A stretch of 64,000 nt of DNA from Vreelandella titanicae BH1 (GCF_000336575.1 NZ_AOPO01000004.1:62001-126000); one strand, 5' to 3'. Shown: positions 8,101 through 18,470, counted from the stretch's first letter. Notes: generated from the sequence alone by a model not told the origin. Made by a program: numbers and translations.

Positions 8101-9585
8101 ATGGCGGCTGCCAGCACCCACTACCCCTGGTACAAAAAAGAAGACACCGACGCGTTCTTCGCCCTGTTCCAAAACAATATTGCCAACTTTGTCATTATTG
8201 CCATCACCATGCTGGGCATGGGATTCCCCTCTTCCATTGTCTATGGGCAGGTGCTGCCAGGCGCGGCAGTAGCGGTCATGGTCGGTAATTTCTACTATGC
8301 CTGGAGCGCGGCAAGACTGGCCCGCAAAGAGAACCGTGCCGATGTAACGGCGCTCTCTTACGGTATCTCAACGCCGGTTATGTTTGTATTTCTATTCGGC
8401 GTACTGCTACCCGCCAAACAGCTCACCGGTGATGCAGAAATGGCCTGGAAAGTAGCCGTCGCCGCCTGCTTTATCAGCGGTGCCATCGAAGCCGCAATCA
8501 GCATAATTGGCCGCTGGGTGCAGTACCACCTACCGCGCGCTGCCATGCTGGGCGCCGTTGCGGGTGTCGCACTGACGTTTATCGCCGGTGAAATGCTGTT
8601 CAAAACGCTGGAAATGCCGATTATTGGTTTACTGGTGCTAGCGATCATTATTGTTGGGCTGGTCGCACGAGTGAGTATGCCGTTTCAACTCCCCACCTCA
8701 CTATTCGCCATTATCGTCGGCACCACCATGGCCTATTTGATTGGCGACGCCGGCACCGAGCGCTTTAGCGATGCGTTCACGCACTTGGGCTTTTATCCAT
8801 TACTTCCCAACCTAGCCTGGTTTGAAGGGCTGGGATTACTGTTGACCAGTATGCTGGCGGTACTCACCGTGGTGCTGCCGATTACGCTCTATAACGCCAT
8901 TGAGACGATGAACAACGTCGAGGCGATGGAGGCCGCAGGCGATAAGTACGATGTGCGGGAGTGTCAGGCGGTTGATGGCGCAGGCACCATGATTGGCGCG
9001 CTGTTTGGCGGCGTCTTTCCTACCACGGTCTATATTGCCACCGTAGGGGCCAAGTGGATGGGCGCAGGCCGGGGCTACAGCCTTCTCAACGGCGCGGTAT
9101 ATGCGCTGGCTACCATGTTCGGCTTAATCGCTGCCCTAGCCGCAATCATTCCCGTTTCAGTAGTCGCACCGATTTTGGTCTTTGTCGGTATGTCGATGAT
9201 TGCCACCGCGTTTCAGTCCAACGACACACGCTACTATCCTGCCGTGGCGTTGGCCATGCTACCCTACTTCGCCAACTACGTGATGACGCGCTTTAACCGC
9301 GGGGCTGGTGAGGTCGTCACCGATATATCCAGTGCCATTGTGGTGATGGGCCAAGGGGCTATGTTTATGGCCATTCTGTTGGGCGCTATGACGGTATCGG
9401 TGATTGATCACCAGTTCCGACGCGCGGCCGCCTTCGCTGCCATTGCCGCGGGCTTTTCCTTCGTTGGGCTGATGCACGCCCCCGAACTGTCATTCAATGC
9501 TGCCCCAGAGTTCGTGATGGGCTACTTAGGGATGGCGCTGCTGTTTATCTACTTCTCCTTTCAGGAAGCTGGGCGCCTGCGTTAA
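8101..9585 (+). CDS. NCS2/AzgA-like nucleobase permease
   Basis: Integral inner-membrane transporter of 494 residues with about 12-14 hydrophobic helices. The fold signature resembles the xanthine/uracil permease superfamily: an early NNIANFVII segment, AVDGAGTMIGALFGGVFPTTVYIATVGAKWMGAGRGYS-like central region (polar residues in the half-helices) and a hydrophobic C-terminus. Substrate is probably a purine or a related compound, but this is inference. The ATG at 8101 follows AAGAGG; in-frame codons further upstream overlap the preceding terminator. The gene ends convergently with and overlaps the MATE gene by four bases. Confidence 0.8.
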   Translation: MAAASTHYPWYKKEDTDAFFALFQNNIANFVIIAITMLGMGFPSSIVYGQVLPGAAVAVMVGNFYYAWSAARLARKENRADVTALSYGISTPVMFVFLFGVLLPAKQLTGDAEMAWKVAVAACFISGAIEAAISIIGRWVQYHLPRAAMLGAVAGVALTFIAGEMLFKTLEMPIIGLLVLAIIIVGLVARVSMPFQLPTSLFAIIVGTTMAYLIGDAGTERFSDAFTHLGFYPLLPNLAWFEGLGLLLTSMLAVLTVVLPITLYNAIETMNNVEAMEAAGDKYDVRECQAVDGAGTMIGALFGGVFPTTVYIATVGAKWMGAGRGYSLLNGAVYALATMFGLIAALAAIIPVSVVAPILVFVGMSMIATAFQSNDTRYYPAVALAMLPYFANYVMTRFNRGAGEVVTDISSAIVVMGQGAMFMAILLGAMTVSVIDHQFRRAAAFAAIAAGFSFVGLMHAPELSFNAAPEFVMGYLGMALLFIYFSFQEAGRLR

Positions 9586-10928
9586 TTAACGAATCCCGCC
9601 TGCCGATGCGGGCGGGAAAGAATGCGCCGCATGACTTGCCACGCCATCAATCCTGCCAGCAGGTTGCCTACGGCGGCGCCCGCCGCCAGCCCCCACCAAC
9701 CGAAGAACTGTGAACCTAACCACAGGCAGGGTAAATAGCAGATAAACAGCCGTGCGCTGGATAGCAGCATCGCTCGCAGCGGCCAACCTAGAGCATTGCC
9801 CGCCGAAACCACTAACATACAAACGCCCAGCGCTGCGTAGCTTGGCAGCAGAAAGCGAATCAGCAGGGTCAGCTCGTTTTGTACCTCTGGATTGCCTGCT
9901 AAGGCCATGGCTAGCCAGGGAGCCCCCAGGGCCAGTAGCACGCCCAGACTAAGCTGCCAAACCAGCGCGACCTTTACCGCCAAACGCATAAGCTGCTGAA
10001 TTTGCCCCCAATCTCCGGCACCATAGCAGCGTCCTAACCACGGCGGTAGCGACATGGTCATAGCCAGAATAACCATCAGGGAAAGCGTTTCCAAACGGCT
10101 CGCCAACCCCCAGGCCGCTACTTCACTTTCACCCAGACCCGCCACCACTGAGATTGCCAGCATCGCAGCCAAGGGCGGCATCAGTTGGCTGACCATCGCG
10201 GGGGCGGCAATGCCAGTAAACGGCCGCCACGACTGCCTCGCCTCTAGCCATAGGCCTTGCTGCGATGCCCACTGGCGTTTGAGCAGTTTACGTGTAGTGA
10301 CCAACAGACCCACTGAGAAGGCAATTGCAGTTGCCCAGGCAGCACCGGGCAATCCCCAACCCTCCCAATCGCCGACACCAAAAATCAGTAGTGGATCGAG
10401 CACCAGGTTCACAACACTACTGAGAACCATCATTTTACCTGGTAAACGGGTATCGCCATGGGCACGGAAAATGCTGTAGCTGAAATAGAGCAGTGCTCCC
10501 AGCCAGGCGGACAACAGTTGCGGCCCCCAGTAAATATGGATATAGGAAAGCGTCGTTTCATCGGCGCCAAGGAGCTGAAAAACGGGCACATGGAACACCC
10601 ACAAGGCAAACGCCAACAGACCAATCACTCCGCCACCTGCCATTAATACCAGGCTGCTCAAGCGCCTCGCTCGCTCCCCTTCCCCTGCGCCGAGCGCCCG
10701 GGAAATAAGTGCCGCAATGGCGATACCCATACCCACTTGAATGCCGATAATCAGAAATGACAGCGGAAAGGTGAACGACTGCGCCGCTAGCTGTGCGGTA
10801 CCCAAACGGGCAATAAAGGCGCTATCAACAAGTTGAAAACCCAATAGCGCCAACACCCCGATGGCCATTGGCCAGGTTTGCCGCCATAGGGTTATCGCCA
10901 ACTCGCGTTGCTGCATCACAATTGCCAA
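9582..10928 (-). CDS. MATE family efflux transporter (DinF-like)
   Basis: Twelve-helix antiporter of 448 residues, expected to export drugs or metabolites in exchange for Na+ or H+. Typical features are the N-terminal TWPMAIGVLALLGFQLVDSAFIARLG helix pair, GMGIAIAALISRALGAG, and the duplicated pattern in the second half beginning near TGIAAPAMVSQLMPPLAAM. The TTG at 10928 has AGGAG seven bases upstream and appears to be the true start. It is convergent with the permease, and its upstream side faces the terminator of yceI. Confidence 0.88.
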   Translation of the reverse strand: MAIVMQQRELAITLWRQTWPMAIGVLALLGFQLVDSAFIARLGTAQLAAQSFTFPLSFLIIGIQVGMGIAIAALISRALGAGEGERARRLSSLVLMAGGGVIGLLAFALWVFHVPVFQLLGADETTLSYIHIYWGPQLLSAWLGALLYFSYSIFRAHGDTRLPGKMMVLSSVVNLVLDPLLIFGVGDWEGWGLPGAAWATAIAFSVGLLVTTRKLLKRQWASQQGLWLEARQSWRPFTGIAAPAMVSQLMPPLAAMLAISVVAGLGESEVAAWGLASRLETLSLMVILAMTMSLPPWLGRCYGAGDWGQIQQLMRLAVKVALVWQLSLGVLLALGAPWLAMALAGNPEVQNELTLLIRFLLPSYAALGVCMLVVSAGNALGWPLRAMLLSSARLFICYLPCLWLGSQFFGWWGLAAGAAVGNLLAGLMAWQVMRRILSRPHRQAGFVN

Positions 10929-10956
10929 GCCAACTCTCCTTTTATTCGCCTTAAAC

Positions 10957-10992
10957 GCAAAAACGCCACCACCCCTAGCGGGGTGATGGCGC
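10957..10992 (-). terminator. Intrinsic terminator after yceI
   Basis: On the minus strand CGCCATCACCCC pairs with GGGGTGGTGGCG around a four-base loop, followed by TTTTTG. It ends the yceI transcript. Confidence 0.8.
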
Positions 10993-11009
10993 TTAACTAA
11001 AAGTACTCT

Positions 11010-11594
11010 TTACTGACGAATGCCCTCAAACGTCACGTATAGATCAAGCTCATGCATGGATTCTGGAAAATCGTTCATATCAATGCCGTAATCGCCCAGG
11101 GTCAGCGTGGTGCTGCCTTCGAAACCAGCGCGGTAGTTACCCCAAGGGTCATCGCCTTCACCCATCAGCGTAACCGGCATTTCAATCTCTTGGGTTTCGC
11201 CATGCAGGGTCAGATCACCAGTCAAGACGCCTTCATTTTCACCCGTTGATTCAAAGCCTGTGGAGCTAAATGTGGCGGTAGGGAACTCACCGGCATTAAG
11301 GAAATCTTCGCTCAAGATATGGCGATCACGCTCGGCGTGATTGCTGGTCAGGCTATCAACCTGCACTTCGATTTCAGCAGAAGACGCGTCGAGATCTTCA
11401 GGATCATAGGCAAACTGACCATCGAACTCTTCAAAGCTGCCGAGAATGTAGGAGAAGCCCAGATGTGAAATTTTAAACTGGACAAAAGCGTGCTGACCTT
11501 CGGTATCAATCTGATAATCAGCTGCCTGCGCTTGGCTCAAAGGTACCAGCGCTACAGCGGCGATCGCGGATGCAAATGCTGTCTTCTTGAACAT
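11010..11594 (-). CDS. yceI: YceI family periplasmic protein
   Basis: Lipocalin-like beta-barrel of the periplasm that binds polyisoprenoid-type lipids. A Sec signal peptide (FKKTAFASAIAAVALVPLS, cleavage after QAQA) is followed by a 170-residue domain with ADYQIDTEGQHAFVQFKISH, LGSFEEFDGQF and the typical TLHGETQEIEMPVTLMG strand. Cytochrome b561 lies 108 bases upstream on the same strand; this pairing is common in gammaproteobacteria and suggests a shared role in isoprenoid-quinone or membrane redox physiology. Confidence 0.93.
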   Translation of the reverse strand: MFKKTAFASAIAAVALVPLSQAQAADYQIDTEGQHAFVQFKISHLGFSYILGSFEEFDGQFAYDPEDLDASSAEIEVQVDSLTSNHAERDRHILSEDFLNAGEFPTATFSSTGFESTGENEGVLTGDLTLHGETQEIEMPVTLMGEGDDPWGNYRAGFEGSTTLTLGDYGIDMNDFPESMHELDLYVTFEGIRQ

Positions 11595-11702
11595 ATTGAA
11601 TTGCTCCTTGCTTTACTTAATAGGCACCGCGGGCAGTCAATTATCTTACCCGCAGTGTTTAGAAAAACGTGTATACAGACAACGTCATTAACTTGGTGCG
11701 TT

Positions 11703-12275
11703 TTAATTGCCAGCTTGGCTATGCGCTGGGTTTAACATGCGTACCAAGGTTTTATGCCGACCTAACCAATGGTGCTTAACAGCAGCAAGGGCGTGGCCCG
11801 CTGCCAGGATCATCAACGCCAGGGCGCTGTACCAGTGTACGGTGCCCGCCTGGCTTGCCTGATTGGGCAAGTCATATAGCAACGCCGGCACCTCAAACCA
11901 ACCAAACACACTAATACCACGTCCATCAGCAGTAGAAATTAAATAACCGCTCACCATAACGACTATTAGAAGCACATAGAGCGCAATATGACCGAGATGG
12001 GCAGCAATAGTTTCTAATCGACTCCCCTCGGCGTAGGGCGTCGGCTGTACGAAGCGCCATACCAAACGCGCAAAGGTAGCAAACAATAGCAAGATGCCAA
12101 TCGAGCGGTGTACCCACGGCCCCTGATTATACCAAGGGTCATAATAGCCCAGGTCAGTCATCCACCAGCCCAGTGCAAACAGACCAATAATGGCCAGCGC
12201 GCTTAGCCAATGAAACAGAATACTAATCAATCCCCAACCGTTGCGACTGTTACGCCACATTGTGCTATTCCTCAT
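11703..12275 (-). CDS. Cytochrome b561 family protein
   Basis: Four-helix di-heme cytochrome b of the inner membrane, probably passing electrons from quinol. Histidines suited to heme ligation are in SILFHWLSALA, GPWVHRSIGI, HLGHIALYVL and GTVHWYSALAL/AAGHALAAVKHHW. The 190-residue length is normal for the family. It lies upstream of yceI on the same strand. The start at 12275 is near the long AT-rich intergenic region; the nearby internal ATG (sixth codon) is also possible. Confidence 0.9.
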   Translation of the reverse strand: MRNSTMWRNSRNGWGLISILFHWLSALAIIGLFALGWWMTDLGYYDPWYNQGPWVHRSIGILLLFATFARLVWRFVQPTPYAEGSRLETIAAHLGHIALYVLLIVVMVSGYLISTADGRGISVFGWFEVPALLYDLPNQASQAGTVHWYSALALMILAAGHALAAVKHHWLGRHKTLVRMLNPAHSQAGN

Positions 12276-12613
12276 TTTATCTATGGCTGCTTCAACTTAG
12301 CCAACGCGCTTATCAGATCTTGGATTACGCTATTCGTCCACGCCCAGAACCTTACCGCTAGAAGCTAATAAAAACCGCTGAAAAAAGCAGGATATTTCAT
12401 TCGTAAAAACCATTGAATAACCAGGTAACAATTTTTACGCAGTTCGTCTTTCTAAAAAGACAAAGCCAATCCATCCTATAAAATCGAACAAAAAAAGCAA
12501 ATATAACCAATTTTATAATTTTGTTTGCACGCTTACTATTAATGCATGTCCTAAAGGACATCCAGCAATGACCGAAAAACGGTACATAAACTTTCTATTA
12601 GAGAGCGCCAATC
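12276..12613. other. AT-rich intergenic region, no gene seen
   Basis: 338 bases between divergent cytochrome b561 and a small secreted protein. It holds no convincing reading frame or RNA gene. Its AT-richness and position suggest promoters for both neighbours; GAGAGCG just before 12614 serves as a weak RBS. Confidence 0.5.
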
Positions 12614-12892
12614 ATGAAAAAAATGACCCTTATCACCGCTATTGCCATGACATTGACTTCTGCTGCCGTTCTAGCTGAACAGGGATCTGGCGAGCTTAAC
12701 CAGATTATTCAGCCTAGCTCTTCAGAGAATTACAGCACTGACAGCGTGCACCTGACACCAGCTGATTTGCCTTTGGTCAACGGCGATGCAAAGAACAACA
12801 CCGTTGTTGCTCCGAGCTCTCACATCAATCACTCTTCCAGCAATGAAGACCAGGTTGCGCTGTCAGACCTGCCTCACCGCAACGCTTCTTGA
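12614..12892 (+). CDS. Small secreted protein, function unknown
   Basis: 92 residues: a clear Sec signal peptide (KKMTLITAIAMTLTSAAVLA, cleavage expected after VLA) and a mature part of ~70 residues rich in Ser, Asn and His. The mature part holds a loose internal repeat: DSVHLTPADLPLVNG and EDQVALSDLPHRNAS share a (L)xxxDLP core, each preceded by a Ser-rich stretch. No known domain. It stands alone between an AT-rich leader and a terminator. Confidence 0.7.
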   Translation: MKKMTLITAIAMTLTSAAVLAEQGSGELNQIIQPSSSENYSTDSVHLTPADLPLVNGDAKNNTVVAPSSHINHSSSNEDQVALSDLPHRNAS

Positions 12893-12950
12893 AACAAATA
12901 AGGGTGCTTTGTTTGCACAGCATATGACCCATTAGGTTTCAAAAGTACGA

Positions 12951-12977
12951 AAAACCCACCTTTCAAAGGTGGGTTTT
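12951..12977. terminator. Bidirectional terminator between the small secreted protein gene and metZ
   Basis: AAAACCCACC and GGTGGGTTTT form a perfect stem with a seven-base loop, with A and T runs at either side. It can serve both converging transcripts. Confidence 0.85.
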
Positions 12978-13006
12978 CGTGACTGTACAGTATTGCTTAA
13001 CATCAA

Positions 13007-14218
13007 TTAGCCAGCCAGAACATCCAAGCCACGAGCAAGATCGCGCTGGATATCCTGCTGACTCTCAAGCCCTACCGCCACGCGGATCAGCCCTGGCGCA
13101 ATACCCGCCGCTTCTTTCTGAGCATCAGACAAACGCCCATGGGTAGTGGTGGCCGGATGAGTAATAGTGGATTTAACGTCACCCAAATTCCCTGTTATCG
13201 AAAGCATTCGGGTTGCATCGATCACCTGCCACGCACCCTCTTGTCCTCCTTTCACTTCAAAACCCAGCACCGCGCCAAACCCTTTCTGCTGCTGTTTAGC
13301 CAAAGCGTGCTGAGGATGATTCTCCAGGCCGCTATAAAACACATGCTTAACCGCCGAGTGGGCATCCAGCCAACGCGCCAGGGTCAAGGCGTTTTCACAG
13401 TGAGCTTTCATACGCAGCGACAGGGTTTCCAGGCCCTTGGTAAAAATCCACGCGTTGAAGGGGCTCAAGCAAGGCCCGCAGGTGCGCACCACGCCGAACA
13501 CTTCCTCAAGCAGCGCATGACTACCTACCACGGCACCACCAACTGCACGGCCTTGGCCGTCCAAATACTTGGTCGCTGAGTGAATAACCAAGTCAGCACC
13601 TAACGCCAAGGGCTGCTGAAGTGCCGGGGTAAGGAAGCAGTTATCTATCGCCAGTAGCGCATCGTGACGTTTTGCCAACGCAGACAGGGCCGAAATATCG
13701 GCAATTTCTGACAGTGGATTTGAGGGCGTTTCGGCAAACAGTAGCCGCGTTTTGGGAGTAATCGCCGCTTCCCAGGCAGCAACGCTGGAAAGTTCCACAT
13801 AGCGCGTGGTAATACCCAGCTTACCTAGATACTTATCGAACAGACTAACCGTCGAGCCAAATAGCGACCGGGAGGCCACAATCTCGTCCCCTGCGGAAAG
13901 CAGTGCCAGCGCAGTGGAGAGAATAGCGGACATACCCGAGCTGGTGGCCACACAACGCTCGCCACCTTCAAGGGCCGCCAGGCGGCGCTCAAAGGTATGC
14001 ACTGTCGGGTTGGTAAAGCGCGAGTAGACGTTGCCCGGCTCCTGCCCACCAAATTTACGCGCCGCTTCTGCAGCGCTTTCGTAGACAAAGCTTGAGGTCG
14101 GAAAAATAGGCTCCGAGTGTTCTTGCTCGAAGGTGCGCTGATGGCCCGCACGGATAGCCAGTGTCTCTAATGACCACTCATCCTGGTGACCGTCTTCCTG
14201 ATGATTATCATCATGCAT
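13007..14218 (-). CDS. metZ: O-succinylhomoserine sulfhydrylase
   Basis: PLP enzyme that joins sulfide and O-succinylhomoserine to give homocysteine (direct sulfhydrylation route to methionine). Cys/Met metabolism family motifs are present: NVYSRFTNPTVHTFERRLAALEGGE, ATSSGMSAI, DNCFLTPALQQPL and the PLP lysine in HSATKYLDGQGRAVGG. The first ~14 residues are His/Asp-rich. The start is 12 bases after the purF stop; the purF-metZ order is conserved in Pseudomonas and Halomonas relatives, which favours MetZ over a cystathionine lyase. Confidence 0.93.
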   Translation of the reverse strand: MHDDNHQEDGHQDEWSLETLAIRAGHQRTFEQEHSEPIFPTSSFVYESAAEAARKFGGQEPGNVYSRFTNPTVHTFERRLAALEGGERCVATSSGMSAILSTALALLSAGDEIVASRSLFGSTVSLFDKYLGKLGITTRYVELSSVAAWEAAITPKTRLLFAETPSNPLSEIADISALSALAKRHDALLAIDNCFLTPALQQPLALGADLVIHSATKYLDGQGRAVGGAVVGSHALLEEVFGVVRTCGPCLSPFNAWIFTKGLETLSLRMKAHCENALTLARWLDAHSAVKHVFYSGLENHPQHALAKQQQKGFGAVLGFEVKGGQEGAWQVIDATRMLSITGNLGDVKSTITHPATTTHGRLSDAQKEAAGIAPGLIRVAVGLESQQDIQRDLARGLDVLAG

Positions 14219-14230
14219 AAGACTTCTCTC

Positions 14231-15751
14231 CTAATCGTCCAGGTCATCGTCCTGATTGTGCATATCGACCAGGGCATGATCACCGGCACTTTGATCCTTG
14301 GCGGAATCATTACGGCTAGCTTCCAAGGCGGCCAGGTAGGCGTCGTCGATATCACCAGTCACGTAATTGCCGTCAAACACCGAGCAATCAAACTCTTCCA
14401 TTTCCGGGTTCACTTCGCGGCAGGCCGCTTTTAGATCCTCTAGGTTTTGATAGAAGATACGGTCAGCGCCAATCAAATCCCCTACTTCCTCTTCGCTGCG
14501 GCCATGAGCAATCAGCTCAGACGCTGCAGGCATATCGATGCCATACACGTTGGGGAAACGTACCGGGGGCGCCGCCGAGGCAAAATAGACCTTGCGTGCC
14601 CCGGCATCGCGGGCCATTTGAATGATCTGCTTACAGGTCGTGCCACGCACAATGGAGTCGTCCACCAACAAAACATTTTTGCCTTTAAACTCAACGTCTA
14701 TCGCATTGAGCTTTTGGCGTACCGATTTTTTACGCTGAGTTTGCCCCGGCATAATAAAGGTACGGCCAATATAGCGGTTCTTCATGAACCCTTCGCGGTA
14801 GGTCACCCCGAGGTGCTGCGCCATTTCAAGGGCGGAGGTACGCGACGTATCAGGGATCGGGATGACCACGTCGATATCGTGATCCGGCCACTCGTTGAGG
14901 ATGCGATCCCCCAGCTTGCGACCCATCTGCATACGGGTGCCGTAAACATAGGCGCCGTCCAACAGGGAATCGGGACGCGCTAGATAAACGTGCTCAAAGA
15001 TACACGAACGTAGCTCGGGGCGGTCAGCACATACCTGGGTGTGAATATTGCCTTCGATATCGACAAAGATGGCTTCGCCGGGCGATAGGTCACGCTCCAG
15101 TTCAAAACCACCCACATCCAAGGCAACGGATTCGGAGGCAATCATCACCGCCTGCCCGTTCTCCTCTTCGCGGGTACCAAACACCACAGGGCGAATACCG
15201 AAGGGGTCACGAAATGCCACCATGCCAAAGCCGTTAATAATCGCGACAGCGGCATAACCACCCTTGCAGCGACGGTGAACGCGACGCACGGCGTCGAAGA
15301 TATCTTCCGCTTCCAGGTGCAAACCCTGCTTGCCCAGCTCGTGAGCGAAGACGTTGAGCAGCACTTCAGAATCGGAGCTGGTGTTGATGTGACGCAGATC
15401 GGTAGAGAACAGCTCCTGCTTCAACTGCTCAGAGTTGGTCAGGTTGCCGTTATGCGCCAGCGCAATGCCGTAAGGAGAGTTAACATAGAACGGCTGTGAC
15501 TCAGCTTCACTTGAAGAGCCTGCCGTCGGGTAACGCACGTGACCAATGCCTAGGTTACCTTTTAGACGGGCCATATGACGGGTGTGAAATACATCACGTA
15601 CCAAGCCGTTACTCTTGCGCAGTAGGAAGCGTCCCTCGCTCCATGTCATCATGCCGGCAGCGTCCTGGCCACGATGCTGAAGTACGGTCAGGGCATCGTA
15701 GATTCCCTGATTTACCGCCTGCTTGCCCAGAAGGCCCACTATACCGCACAT
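14231..15751 (-). CDS. purF: Amidophosphoribosyltransferase
   Basis: First committed step of purine synthesis, making phosphoribosylamine from PRPP and glutamine. The mature N-terminal nucleophile is Cys2 of MCGIVGLLG; the glutaminase domain holds [11 protein letters not shown] and [11 protein letters not shown], and the phosphoribosyltransferase domain the PRPP loop [13 protein letters not shown]. Length 506 fits the E. coli type. It lies in the cvpA-purF-metZ run on the minus strand. It has a slightly acidic C-terminal tail. Confidence 0.97.
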   Translation of the reverse strand: MCGIVGLLGKQAVNQGIYDALTVLQHRGQDAAGMMTWSEGRFLLRKSNGLVRDVFHTRHMARLKGNLGIGHVRYPTAGSSSEAESQPFYVNSPYGIALAHNGNLTNSEQLKQELFSTDLRHINTSSDSEVLLNVFAHELGKQGLHLEAEDIFDAVRRVHRRCKGGYAAVAIINGFGMVAFRDPFGIRPVVFGTREEENGQAVMIASESVALDVGGFELERDLSPGEAIFVDIEGNIHTQVCADRPELRSCIFEHVYLARPDSLLDGAYVYGTRMQMGRKLGDRILNEWPDHDIDVVIPIPDTSRTSALEMAQHLGVTYREGFMKNRYIGRTFIMPGQTQRKKSVRQKLNAIDVEFKGKNVLLVDDSIVRGTTCKQIIQMARDAGARKVYFASAAPPVRFPNVYGIDMPAASELIAHGRSEEEVGDLIGADRIFYQNLEDLKAACREVNPEMEEFDCSVFDGNYVTGDIDDAYLAALEASRNDSAKDQSAGDHALVDMHNQDDDLDD

Positions 15752-15838
15752 TCACGTTACCTCGCTTAATGCCATGGCTTACCTAAGTCACATACCTAAG
15801 AAAGCCCGAACGTTCGTAGAATCGACTTCAGTAGCAGG

Positions 15839-16414
15839 TCAATCACCTGCCGGGATAACCTCACGCTCCGTCGCACTAGGCAGACGCAGTTCAGGTAGAG
15901 AGATGTCGCGCAGCGACGATGGCGCCTCAGGCAGCTCACGATCCCACTGATCTAATTGGCTCACCGCCCAATCGCGCAGTTGAATAAAGGTCGGTCGCAG
16001 CTCGGCTTGTTGCCACGCCTGCAGTTCCGCCAGCGGTGTGAGGGTAATCAGCACGGTAGCAATAAGCAAAATAACCGCCCCACGAGCAACACCAAAAGCC
16101 GCCCCTGCCACGCGGTTCAAAAGCCCCATACCTACCCACTCAATCGCCGCATGCACCAAGCGAATGACTATGCCGCAAAGCAAAATAACGGCAAAGATCA
16201 CCAGTATAAAAGCGAGCACTAGGCGGGCATCAAAGCTATCGATAAACCCACTCATCAGTTCGGCCACCGGTTCGGCGAGGACTCGGGCAACCATTAAGGC
16301 AACGACCCAGGCGGCCAACCCCAATGCCTCGCGAACAAATCCCCGGACGAATCCGGCTAGCATTGATAGCGCCAGCACGGCCAAGAACACCGCATCAATC
16401 CAGGTTAATGCCAT
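15839..16414 (-). CDS. cvpA: CvpA family membrane protein
   Basis: Small inner-membrane protein linked to colicin V production and envelope homeostasis. Four hydrophobic helices occur within the first ~125 residues (WIDAVFLAVLALSMLAGFV, the ALMVARVLA region, LVLAFILVIFAVILLCGIV, AVILLIATVLI), with the conserved GFVRGFVREALGLAAW loop. It sits between the SPOR gene (3-base gap) and purF, the usual neighbourhood. Confidence 0.93.
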   Translation of the reverse strand: MALTWIDAVFLAVLALSMLAGFVRGFVREALGLAAWVVALMVARVLAEPVAELMSGFIDSFDARLVLAFILVIFAVILLCGIVIRLVHAAIEWVGMGLLNRVAGAAFGVARGAVILLIATVLITLTPLAELQAWQQAELRPTFIQLRDWAVSQLDQWDRELPEAPSSLRDISLPELRLPSATEREVIPAGD

Positions 16415-16417
16415 CGT

Positions 16418-17140
16418 TTAGTCTCTTACCCGAACAAGCAGGCCCTGCACATTGGCCCGCTCTTTAATCGAGGACATGGCAGACTCCCCCTCCTCAGAAG
16501 TGGCATAAGGGCCCACAAAGACAGTGGTCATATTGTTATCGCGCTCACGCTGATAAACAGTAAACCCTTCACCCGAAAGCTGCTCGCTAAGGCGCTGCGC
16601 ATTACCGGGCTCTCCAAAGCTGCCGACTTGCACCGCCCACTCTCCCTGAGCACTTGCTGAGGGGGTGGATGAGCTAGATGAGGAGCTTTGCGATGAACGT
16701 TGTGAAGAGCCCTGTGAAGAACCTTCACTGCTGTTTTGACCGCTGCCACTATTGCTAGCAATCAGGGCAGCAATAGGGTCGCTATCGGAGGTCGCCGGCC
16801 CTTCATCCGGTTCACTGGATCCCGCCGCCTCGGGACTCGAGGGCGACTGATTAGCAGCAGTAATTTGATCGGTTTCCGGCAACCTCGGATCGACGTCAAT
16901 AGGCACATCGCCCTCTTCATTACGGGGTGCTGACGATAGCGATGGTTCGCCGATGGTTGAAGGTCTTTCCGGTGCAGGAACGTCACGGCGCTCCACTTCA
17001 ACGGGTTGTTCGATCACAAAGTTCGGCTGGGGACGTTCTTCCCTAGGTGCGGGGTCGCTCATTAGCCACGGCACAAAGATCGCCAGTAGCGCGAGCAGAA
17101 TCACAATACCGCTAATGCGTTCCGTTTTACCGTATTTCAT
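16418..17140 (-). CDS. dedD: SPOR domain protein (DedD-like)
   Basis: Single-pass inner-membrane protein with a C-terminal SPOR domain that binds denuded peptidoglycan at the division septum. One helix near the N-terminus (ISGIVILLALLAIFVPWLM), a Pro/Ser/Glu-rich linker of about 130 residues, and the SPOR domain in the last ~75 residues beginning WAVQVGSFGEPGNAQRLSEQ. The ATG at 17140 has GGAG six bases upstream, so I prefer it to the ATG pair 15 bases further up. It overlaps folC and precedes cvpA in the conserved accD-folC-dedD-cvpA-purF block. Confidence 0.88.
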   Translation of the reverse strand: MKYGKTERISGIVILLALLAIFVPWLMSDPAPREERPQPNFVIEQPVEVERRDVPAPERPSTIGEPSLSSAPRNEEGDVPIDVDPRLPETDQITAANQSPSSPEAAGSSEPDEGPATSDSDPIAALIASNSGSGQNSSEGSSQGSSQRSSQSSSSSSSTPSASAQGEWAVQVGSFGEPGNAQRLSEQLSGEGFTVYQRERDNNMTTVFVGPYATSEEGESAMSSIKERANVQGLLVRVRD

Positions 17141-18470
17141 TTCCGTCTCCATCAAGCGACGCTGCGCCTGTTGGCAGTGGCCGAGCTAACAGTGCCGCTA
17201 CTGTAAAGAACGACCCGGTGGCCAAGACACGATCATTGGGCGTTAACATGTTAGCGAGCCAATCGACGCCTGCTTGCGGCGAATCAGCACTAAAATGCAC
17301 CCGCCCTCCCTGAGCTATAATACGTTGCGACAACTCGCTTGCCTGGCAACCTCGCTCTCCGCTCAACGACACGCACACCCAATCACTAATGCGAGACGCT
17401 AACGTCTGTATGACACCGTCAATATCCTTATCATTCAACATGCCAATAAGGCCCCACTGCCGACCACCTTCCGGAGGTTGCGGCAAATGGCGAACGACAT
17501 ACTCGGCAGCATGAGGATTATGACCTACATCCAGGCACCAAGGCCCAATCCATTGCAGCCGCCCCGGCAACTGCACAGAACTCAACGCAGCTTGCACGCG
17601 CGCCGCTTCCAACCCAAGCCCTGCAAGCACAAGCGCCTGCAAAGCAGTGGCGGCGTTATCGATAGGCAGCCCCGGCTCGGGAAGCTCGTCAATAACAATG
17701 CGTTGACCATCCGGATGCTGCCCCTGCCAGCGCCATTGCGAAGGCTCAGAAGCCATCGTCTGATGGGCAAATTGCTGGCCCAAACAAAACATAGGCGCCG
17801 CCAGCACCTGAGCACATTCAGCGACACTGGAAGGTAACGTTTGGCTACCTAGCACGGCGGGACGATTGGCACGAAAAATACCGGCTTTTTCACGCCCAAT
17901 CTGGGCTAAATCGGTGCCTAAAAAGTTAGCGTGATCCTGAGCAATAGTGGTAACAATGGCCACATCCGCATCAATAATATTGACTGCATCAAGGCGACCA
18001 CCCAGCCCCACTTCTAGCACCGCAAGATCAAGCTTTGCATTGGCCAAGCACCACAGTCCGCACAGTGTCCCCGCTTCAAAATAGGTCAGGCTGATTTCAC
18101 TGCCCTGCAATCGTGCCTGCTCAACCCGCTCAAAGCCTTGCACCAGCAGTTGGTCGTCGGCTTCCTGATCATCGATTTTAACGCGTTCGTTGTAGCGCAA
18201 TAAATGGGGAGAAGTGTAGGTACCCACTCGCCAACCATGGGCACGGGCAACGCTATCAATCATGGCAAGGGTTGAGCCCTTGCCGTTGGTGCCTGCTACC
18301 GTAATAACGCGGGGGGCGATGGGGCTTGAAAGCAGCCCCATCCGTTTAGCCACCTGCGAGACCCGCTCCAGGCCCATATCAATCCCTACCGGATGCAGCG
18401 TTTCCAAATGCTGGAGCCACTGTTGCAAAGAGTAGAGCGGCAAAGAAGGTGTCTGCAGAGAGTCAGGCAT
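17127..18470 (-). CDS. folC: Bifunctional folylpolyglutamate/dihydrofolate synthase
   Basis: Adds glutamate to dihydropteroate and then to folates. Mur-ligase type ATPase: [13 protein letters not shown] is the P-loop, [14 protein letters not shown] and TYFEAGTL follow, [13 protein letters not shown] and the DVGHNPHA motif mark the central and C-terminal parts. The ATG at 18470 is chosen because it overlaps the accD stop by eight bases and gives the usual N-terminus; longer in-frame starts would run into accD. Confidence 0.95.
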   Translation of the reverse strand: MPDSLQTPSLPLYSLQQWLQHLETLHPVGIDMGLERVSQVAKRMGLLSSPIAPRVITVAGTNGKGSTLAMIDSVARAHGWRVGTYTSPHLLRYNERVKIDDQEADDQLLVQGFERVEQARLQGSEISLTYFEAGTLCGLWCLANAKLDLAVLEVGLGGRLDAVNIIDADVAIVTTIAQDHANFLGTDLAQIGREKAGIFRANRPAVLGSQTLPSSVAECAQVLAAPMFCLGQQFAHQTMASEPSQWRWQGQHPDGQRIVIDELPEPGLPIDNAATALQALVLAGLGLEAARVQAALSSVQLPGRLQWIGPWCLDVGHNPHAAEYVVRHLPQPPEGGRQWGLIGMLNDKDIDGVIQTLASRISDWVCVSLSGERGCQASELSQRIIAQGGRVHFSADSPQAGVDWLANMLTPNDRVLATGSFFTVAALLARPLPTGAASLDGDGNEIR

